From NCBI GenBank assembly GCA_965153455.1, contig OZ234503.1:8524157-8588156 (forward strand): 64,000 nt of DNA, in the 5' to 3' direction. Source of the DNA: Sphagnum compactum (lineage: Eukaryota > Bryophyta > Sphagnopsida > Sphagnales). The stretch's first letter is position 1, and every line of letters starts with the position of its first letter. Position numbers and translations under genes: made by a program. Below are positions 55,896 through 64,000 of this stretch, piece after piece. Below the pieces are notes generated by a model. It did not search any database. It was not told where the DNA came from and saw only the letters and a program-made list of their open reading frames with translations.

Positions 55896-58595
55896 TTATT
55901 TTCTTCGAATGCGAACCTTAAGAAGCAATCTTTTCTTGTCTCCTGGTAACTTAAACTTCAATCCTGCTGGTAAAAGTATAGGAACTTCAAAGTCACCAAC
56001 TGTCGAGAAGGCAGCATCAAGCTGTATGTTTCCTTCCTGCAAATCCACTCCCAATTGTCTTCTCACCTAAACACAGTTCAACAGTAGTAGGTTATACACT
56101 GTCACCAAATGAGCAGCATGACAACCCACCCTACCTGACCTGTTAAACAACTTTGCTTCCCAACAGCCATAACAAGAGTTCCAAGTAGGAGCAATTAAAC
56201 AGAGAAATTACAACAGTACTGTGAAATGCAAAAGTGTAACTTTGATATCCTTAACACTAACTTTTCTTTCCAAGGGTTGCCCATCTTCTGTTTTAGAATT
56301 TGATGTACTCTTTGAGGTTACAACCTTTATGACTGAAAACTTAAGAGTCAAAAAGCACCATGTAGAGAGCATGAAACAACCCAGTACTACAGAGCTGGGC
56401 AATTCAGCACTAATCCATGACACTACATGACAGTACCCGGTAGTACAGTGGATGTGTAACACCCAGTTATCCCCCCCACCTCAAACTACATACTCTGTGT
56501 GATAGAATCGGTGCAAAAACAGAGACAGTATTGCCAACACTGTTGCTAGAAATGGGAAGTTGTAATGCACTCACTCAATAATCACATTCCATGCAGCACA
56601 GATACATCACTAAGTGCCATGTGCATGAAAGTCAGGTGATCATGTCAGTTCATCGCACCTCAGAGACTATATCAGACTTGGTGACAAGCTTCATGAGGGT
56701 AGTCTTCATGCCTACATCCCGTTTCAGCACCTGCAAGGATCATGACCCACTGTCATATGTTGTGGTTGATACATATGCAGCCTTCTCCCTGTAAGGCATG
56801 ACCTATCACTTTGGTATAAAGATCTCATGCACCTCAACTTTTCAAGTGCCCCAGGTGGCATTTGCAGTAATGCTAAGGGCTGTGGAAGTGAATTTTACCA
56901 CACGGCCTTTAGCCAGCCGACCAAGAACAGCATCAATATCCTTCAATTTGTCCTCCTCTGTGACTTCTTTAATGTGAACCTTTTCCTCGACCTCTGGACC
57001 ACCTACTTGGGCACCTACTTGCTGAATGGCAAAACACTGAAATTAGCAAGCAAAATCAACTCAAAAAGCTGCAATTCCTTCATTGAATGTTACCATACAA
57101 TATAAGCACAATGAGGAAATATCAGGAACATATAAAACAGAAACAGCCACTTGACATTGATAACTGTTGCTGGATGAGACAAGGTGATAGATATCAAGCT
57201 TTACAGAGGACTCCCTGATGCCCAAAAAATGTGAATAGGGAAAATGTTATGAGAACCTTGAGCTGATTTTGGACGAGGAGGACAAACTTTTCAATGGCAG
57301 GAAGTGCAAGCATTTCAGGAATCAGTCGATTACGTGCATAACCAGGTGCCACTTTCACAATCTGACCTGCTTGTCCAAGCCTCTCCATGGGCTGCACCAG
57401 TCCCCCAGAAAAGAACTTCAACACAAGATCCATGGTCATTAACACTAAAGAACTAATTTCTTGTAGCAATATGACTTGTCATAATAATGTGATTACCACT
57501 GTTTTAACCTGAAACTCCAATCCTGCACTTAAGACTAACTGGCCCATGCTGATTGAAGAGAGAAATCCTAAAATCTGAACCTCAACCTTTAGTTGGGCCA
57601 ACATTCAAGGTCATACATGATCCACAGGTTGAAATGTGTTCAAAGAAAACTTGAATACTTCGGTAGGTAGGAATCAATGTCAACTCTACAACAAATTCTA
57701 GGGTTTCAACCCAATCCACCCATGAGGAGCTTAATTGACTTACTGCAGTAAGAATGACATCATGTTTGGTGCGTTGTCGAATGTGCCTCAATCCTCCCAT
57801 CCATTGTGTGCTTCCTTCCTGCCCTGCAAACTGATATCAAAGATTCCATGATGCAGAGAAGCAAATATACATGTGAACATTGAATCTCTGGAGTTGCATT
57901 GGTATTTGTTGAGCTGAAAGAAAAAGGAAGTTATGCAGAACATAAAAGGACATCATGATCATACTGCCAAGATCAACTGCCAACAGGATTGCGATTCAAA
58001 TTGTAATTGCTACAAGTATACGGAACACTTGTGGATGGTGAGATCCATAACTCAGTGAATGATAGGACTACCTCAAAATGACAGTAGTGGGTAAAACCCT
58101 GAACCCTGAATTCTGAATCTCACTAGAGAACTGAATTATATAACAAAAGCATAGTTGCACATTACATCCTATTGTCCTAATGCTGTATCGCTTTCTAAAC
58201 TGCATACAATATCGACTCTCGAACATCAACAAAGACCAACACGACCAAAAGAGAGAGCTTCAAGTTTCCACTCTTACGATCTTGAGAAATTCAAACGGAT
58301 CTTCCCAAGAAAGCTACAACACCAAGATCAACGCTATAAGAACAAGAGGGCTAAATCCGACAAAAAGTCACAGCTTCTGTGCAAAAACTTAACCCCCCTG
58401 AAACCCTAAACCCTAATGAAACAAGAGACTACAACACCCTTCTTCACAAGCGCATATTCAGGAGCAGAAACATTCCGAGGCAGAAAGAGATTGGAAAAAA
58501 ATACTTACTTCAGGCAAGAATCGAGACGAACTAGGGTGAAGATACGAGCATCGCACGTATAAGGCAAACCTGTGCATCAACTGCAGTCGACCCAT
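55896..58595 (-). CDS. RPL9: Organellar large-subunit ribosomal protein bL9
   Basis: Six coding exons, all phase 0: 58595-58509, 57830-57744, 57391-57257, 57036-56899, 56730-56659 and 56066-55896, giving 229 residues. Exon 1 (MGRLQLMHRFALYVRC, Arg/Ser-rich with few acidic residues) looks like a mitochondrial targeting peptide. Exons 2-3 join as HDVILTA|PMERLGQAGQIVKV, the bL9 start (VILLEDV..LG..G..V.V), followed by APGYARNRLIPEMLA, the family signature. The linker helix is Glu/Lys-rich. Exons 5-6 give KSDIVSE|VRRQLGVDLQ and the C-terminal domain ending GDFEVPI..KVRIRRK. bL9 binds the L1 stalk region of 23S-type rRNA in bacterial-type ribosomes. The acceptor of exon 4 could instead be at 57021, removing five residues. 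A leader intron may lie upstream of 58600. Confidence 0.9.
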
Positions 58596-59179
58596 ATGTT
58601 CTCTCCCTTTCCCTTCCTTTCCTTACTTGCACATTCCGTAGCTGAAAACAGAAACCAAACTGCAGCAAAAAAAAACTGTAAAGCACAAGATAGCGACTTA
58701 AATTATCATTAGATCAGCAATGCAAACAAGCTGGAAAACACAGAGGAATTGCATTCCTCAAGCGCTTGAAAGAGAAATTTGAGGAGCTCATGCACATTTG
58801 CCGAGAAAGCAAGCACGCATCGAAAGGAACAGGCAACTGAACCCTAAAAGATCGCCCACAAAGGTGGCTTATTAAGTCCCCAGAATGGCCGATTAAATCC
58901 CCAAAAGTGTCAAACAGTAAATCTAACTGGGGTAAACCATGAGTGTGATTGGGTGATAAGTTATAACCAGCGTTAGGCGGTTCTTTGATTCTGGTTCAAA
59001 GTCCAAACCCCCACCGGTTCTTTGACCAGTTACATACACATATAATAACCAAAGGAGAACTTGCAAAAGACCCTGACCCTTGCTCCACCCATCAAATGGA
59101 CTTTTGGTACTCTTCAAATATACCTTGACAAATATATATATATATATTGGTACCCAAGCTCATTTTTGCCCTAACACCA

Positions 59180-59424
59180 AAAATTGGCTAATGTTATTTG
59201 TGAAAAATCGAGCTTGTATATTTTTGAGAATAGCTAATTTTTGTACTAGAGTCTAAGGGTTTTTTGAGCTTTTGTTTGGGTGGAATGGAGAAAGTAGGAA
59301 TCAACAACCCACACCAAAAATTGAGCTTGTATATTTTTAAGGATGGCCAATTTTTGTACTAGAGTTTAGGGTTTTTTGAGCTTTCGTTTGAATGGGATGG
59401 AGAAAGTAGGAATCAACAATTGAC
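59180..59424. repeat. Tandem duplication of about 113 bp (two copies)
   Basis: GAGCTTGTATATTTTT..AATTTTTGTACTAGAGT..TTTTTTGAGCTTT..GGAGAAAGTAGGAATCAACAA occurs at 59210 and again at 59323, about 113 bp apart, with around 10 percent differences. Confidence 0.85.
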
Positions 59425-62400
59425 AAATTGTGCACCTTTTTTTCCCCTTTGGATCTCCTCTCGAATGTGGTTTTGGAACATCATGCTTTAAGGGATGATT
59501 TTCTACACCAATGATTTCCCCTTTATTAAAGAACGACATGTGCAAATGAGTTTGACCTAGTTGAAGGAGAGAGCTTTAAGATATTCAAACTACAAATTCT
59601 TTTTGTGTCTTGTTCTTTTGAAACTCACTATACAAGTTTTGGATGGTTTCATTCATATGTATTTTCCTTCCTGTCACCAATCTCAAAATGTTGTATGCAA
59701 TTGTCACAAGTTTCTTTCATGTTGACTTGTTCTTGAGGCTTGGCTTTCGTTGTTGCTAATTCCCAATTTGACTAGTTGTAAGGCAACTTCTAAAATTGTC
59801 ATTCTCCAATTGGACTAGTTTCCTCTCATTTATTTTGTCTCTCATCTTCTTGCTTGTTGGCACCACTTGCTTGCTTCTCTCCACTCTAACAGACCCCTTG
59901 TCACTTTTTGACATTTTTTTAATTTCTCACAATTTCTTACTAGCATTCTTGTGAAGTTTTCAACTCCAAATGTTACTATTAACATGCCACATAAATCAAA
60001 CATTAATGACTTTTGATTTTTATAGTGTCCATGTGGGCTTGGCAAGATATGGTAATAGCAATAACATCATGAATGTCCAAGGTGCAAAACAAGAACACCT
60101 TTTTAATGATGTTCTCATGGCAAATATGAAGCTATTGTTCAAGAAGTGCATTTGAAAAATTTAAAGAAACAAGGGAAGGCTTGGAAACCTCACATCATCA
60201 ATTTGCCCACATCGGCCTTTTATATATCAAATACACAATTGAAACAAAAATAAATAAATTTGAAATCAAAGAAGTTTGCAATATAAGAAATGATAATTGC
60301 ATCCTTGTTTGGAATTGACAAGAGTGAAAACAAAAGGCTTTGAAACCTCTTAATACATTATTTTGTAGAAAGGTGCACTAGGACATTTTCATAGACTCAC
60401 AATAATGCAAGAGTTAATCATTAGCCCTTTATGTTGATGTTGAGTTTTAAATGAAGTTGAATGTGAAAAATTCCCAAATCTTTGTAATGTTCATTTTTGA
60501 AAGAAGTGCAATGTACAACTTAATAAAAGCATATATAGTCCTCACCTTGACATTTGAAGCAATATAATACTTATTACATGCCTATACTCTTGACATTTTT
60601 GACATTTGAAGTATGTGCATCTATAGGCATTTGTAGTTTTTTTAAATGTGTGAGTTCACTACAAGAGAAAGTTCTAAACTCAAGTGTATGTTTTCAAAGT
60701 GTAATTTGGAAGTTAAACAAGCATTTAAGGGTTTGTGGTTTTTGTCTTTTCAATATTAGTTGTGATTTTTGAATCCATTGAAAGAAAACCATTGAGAGTG
60801 GTTATGGTGAGACTTTAGGTTCTTGAAAATATGTAGTGCATTGTGTAGTTTTAAAATAATTGATCATGGAATTTTTAATAGCTAGCATCTACTCAATTAT
60901 TTTAATATATTAAAAAAAAAACATTCAAACCATCTTCCAAAACTTGTTAACTACCAAACCCCTTAAACCCAAACGGATCCTTAAAATTTGAAAAAACAAA
61001 CACCTAGACCCAAATTTAACTTATTCTTTCAAAAACATATCTTAGAGTTAGAAAGCCTTTGATTCCAAGTTTTTTTTTTTTCAATATTTCCATGAATGGT
61101 ATTCATGAAAGAATTAGAAAAATAATCGACAATTCAAATAGGTTTTTTGATTTTTAAAAACCCAATTAAATGTTCAATATTAATTCTATGATTTTTGAGA
61201 ACTATTGGTTAGGATTATAATGCTTAAAGGTTCATGTGCCAAGTAATTATTCATTATTTTATTTTTTCGAAAGAGAAAACTACATAACATTAATTATGAC
61301 AACTCGTAAATGTTCACTTGACATTTACAATGAATATGGACATTGTTATCCAAATTATTCAAACAATGCAATTTGAATAAGATTCAATGAAAGATTATAT
61401 GCAAAGAGCCCTAACTAAGGACTATGCTAACCAAAATAAAAAATTTAGGGAATTTGAAGTGGGCGATATGGAATTAAAAAGGTTGGGAAGCTAGTTTATG
61501 GACTAAAATTTCCACCTAGCTAGAAAATTCATATAATTTTTTCAATATAAGCCTACTAATAAATTTATATTAAATCCCAATCAAATTATTCCATAACCAT
61601 CAAAATTAATGATAGAGGAAAAAGTATTAGATGAACCATAAAAGATTTTAGAAATAAGAACAAGAAAAGAAAAATTGTGTTCATATATTTAACATTTGAT
61701 AAAATGAAAATGCTACCCCAAAGATGTTGCCACATTTTATAATAGCATTATGTTTATTTGGAAAATAAATTTAGAATTAATTTAAGGCATGTATTGATTT
61801 TTTGTATTAAAAATAGAAAAATATAGCATATGTATTAGAAATTATGTATTGATTCTTCATAGGTTCAATTCAATTAATTAATTAGTAAATGAATTCATAC
61901 CAGTAAGTGAACTGATTCTATTTATGCACCATTTACATAGAAATCTTGGTTGAATCAAATGCAAATATGACTTTTTTTTTAAAAAGTAAATCACATGTTC
62001 ATAAAAAAAAATCTATTTTTTATTATGAATAAAATGGAATGGCTGATGGTTTAGTGCATCATATTTGTATGTTACAAGTGTTTGACATGAACTATGATTT
62101 ATGTTTTTGGGGGGATCAAATGGTTGTATTTCTGTCATTGTGTTCTTTCATGCACTTGAAAAATGGGAATTATCATGTGTTCCTTTTTCTTTATCAAATA
62201 GTAAAACCAAAAATCAAAATAATATAGGGTATCAAAATTTAATTGCAAATAAAAATTATAATTAAATTTACGATGATTTAAATATGTGCATATTAAAAAA
62301 TAGGTAGTAGTTGGGTGGGAAAAAAAGGGTTCCTTAACCTAATACCCCCAAAAAATACTTTGTTCAATGTAAGTAGTGTAAAATTTTTAACACAATGTAT

Positions 62401-64000
62401 CCCCCTAGGGGAAAATGTTACATTCCTTGCATTTGGTTAGCAAGGAGTGGGTGAGGAAACATGGATGGTAGCAATGGGTGGAGGAACTTAAAGGTGGCAC
62501 TTTAAGAAAATATTTAAAGTTAGTTATATATGAATAAAAAGAAAGTGAGTGAACAAGGGAAAGCATTAAAGGTGGAAAGAAGATAGGAAATCCCAAGAAG
62601 GGATGTCCAAAGTTTTTTTTTGTTGCTAGATTTCTATGAGTAGATAGCATAGATGTTAGCCCTTTGACATTTGTGGTTGGGTGAAAATTTTCTATCTCTT
62701 GTAAATTTTGGAATCGTGGTGGTGTGTACTTTGTGTATGTGTTTGAAATAAGAAATATTGTTGTGTTGAGGGGTTGGGGGGTTGTAAGGAACATTTTGAA
62801 AAAATTGGTGATGAAGTTGAGGTGGGAAACCAGGGTATTTTGTTGTTTTAAGATTAATCTTTTGTAAAGAAAGCTTGGATAGGGAGAGCAAAATTAATGG
62901 GATGTGTGAATTGAAACCCATCAAAAAAAGATCTCATAGTTTTTTGGAGATCTCAAAGTTTCTAGAATTGATCTAAGTAACTAGCCACTAAAGTGAATTG
63001 TGAGGTTATTTGAGCTGTTGAATTGATACAAGTGAACCAAGTTCAGTGGATTATTGTGATTTTCTTAAGTACATATTTCTAGATGCTTCCTAAAGCCATG
63101 AAAAGTGTGGTCTTTTTGTGTTTATCATGTGTTCCCTTGAGTTCTAGGGGTTTAAAACAAATAGAGCGGCCATTTTGTACTTTTAAAAGAAAAATGTCAT
63201 CTAATGAAAAAGGAACATTATAGTTATTTAAAACATGATGTAGGTTGGCTTGAACCTTAAGATGCATTTGACTTAAAAGTTTAAAGATAATTTTGTGGTA
63301 ATTTATTTGGAGTTTAAAAAAAACAAATTGGGGTACAAACATGTGAAATATAAAGGTGAGTTGCAAAAATGGAATAACTTTAAGACCTTTTTGAGCTTTT
63401 CCAACATTTGTCAAGTGTGTAATCAAATACCAAACTTCCAACTTTAGTTTAAACTTTTTGAACTAAAATTTACATGACATTTTAACACATTTATTATACA
63501 TGAATTTAAATGGTTCAAAACTAATCATCCACCCTTGTCATCTTTGATTCAATCCAAGATTTCAAATGAAGAAAAACCAAATTCCTCCATCAAAATACAT
63601 TATTAGAGTGTAAATTTAGTGGTATTATCCCTATAAAAAAAACCAAAATAAGATAATATGATTTCAAGTGCATACATGCACAACATTAATGGTATGACAA
63701 ATGGGACAAATTGAGTTTTACAAGCAATGTCCCAAGGGGCCAAGACTTTTATCACCAAAAAAGGGGTGCATACAAGTTTGTATGCACATTGATCACAACA
63801 TAGTAATGTTTAAGTGCATCAATACAACAAACCTTGAAAACACACAACCAGTGTAGCAACATTACATTTGTTTGTAACTTAGTGACAAAATGACTTTATG
63901 GACTTTGATGAATCAACTGACTCCGGATTTCCTCTCTTTGTGGACTATCATGGCCTTATATTGGGGTATCCTAACAACAAACAAGTTCTGCACATAGTCT
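59425..64000. other. AT-rich intergenic DNA, no gene supported
   Basis: No recognised coding sequence, RNA gene or transposon terminus. The open frames at 62405-62924 and 63079-63441 (minus) are low-complexity (Thr/Pro/His or Phe/Leu-rich) with overlapping alternatives. Confidence 0.45.

Overview
This is nuclear DNA of a land plant. Supporting points are spliced genes with GT/AG introns, plastid- and mitochondrion-targeted proteins, a plant-type type III polyketide synthase, plant transposon families (Ty3/gypsy, CACTA, Mutator-like, Helitron-like) and CCCTAAA telomere-type motifs. The short introns (about 80-900 nt), AT-rich gene-poor background and non-seed-plant look of the polyketide synthase (long N-terminus, no intron) point to a bryophyte or another seed-free plant. 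I cannot name the species.

The left 24 kb is a large inverted duplication. The left arm (1722-8209) and right arm (18168-24355) are near-identical reverse complements around a unique spacer of about 10 kb. Each arm carries, from its outer end inward: the 3' end of a degenerate Ty3/gypsy element, a chalcone-synthase-family gene, a TATA box, degenerate ~110-bp promoter repeats, a CCTACC-rich block and noncoding DNA. The two genes diverge from each other. The right copy is an intact 432-codon gene. The left copy differs by three substitutions plus one 1-bp deletion that stops it after 116 codons. The spacer holds a CACTA terminus, a broken TNP2 transposase, a broken MULE transposase, a ~207-bp tandem repeat, telomere-like motifs and a third block of the promoter-type repeats.

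From 24.4 to 33 kb the DNA is AT-rich, with a gypsy integrase remnant continuing out of the right arm and a kinase-like pseudogene. From 33.5 to 38.7 kb there are two divergent genes: a GNAT acetyltransferase (minus strand) and a low-molecular-weight tyrosine-phosphatase-like protein whose catalytic Cys position is Ser (plus strand), both with plastid-like leaders. From 39 to 50 kb there is AT-rich DNA with two small GC-rich Helitron-like elements facing each other, and a 1.8-kb foldback structure.

From 50 to 58.6 kb there are two converging housekeeping genes: a Shewanella-like protein phosphatase 1 (plus) and an organellar bL9 ribosomal protein (minus, six coding exons resolved). The last 5 kb shows only a short tandem duplication.

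All exon structures were worked out by eye from splice sites, reading frame and family similarity. No search, alignment or transcript data could be run.
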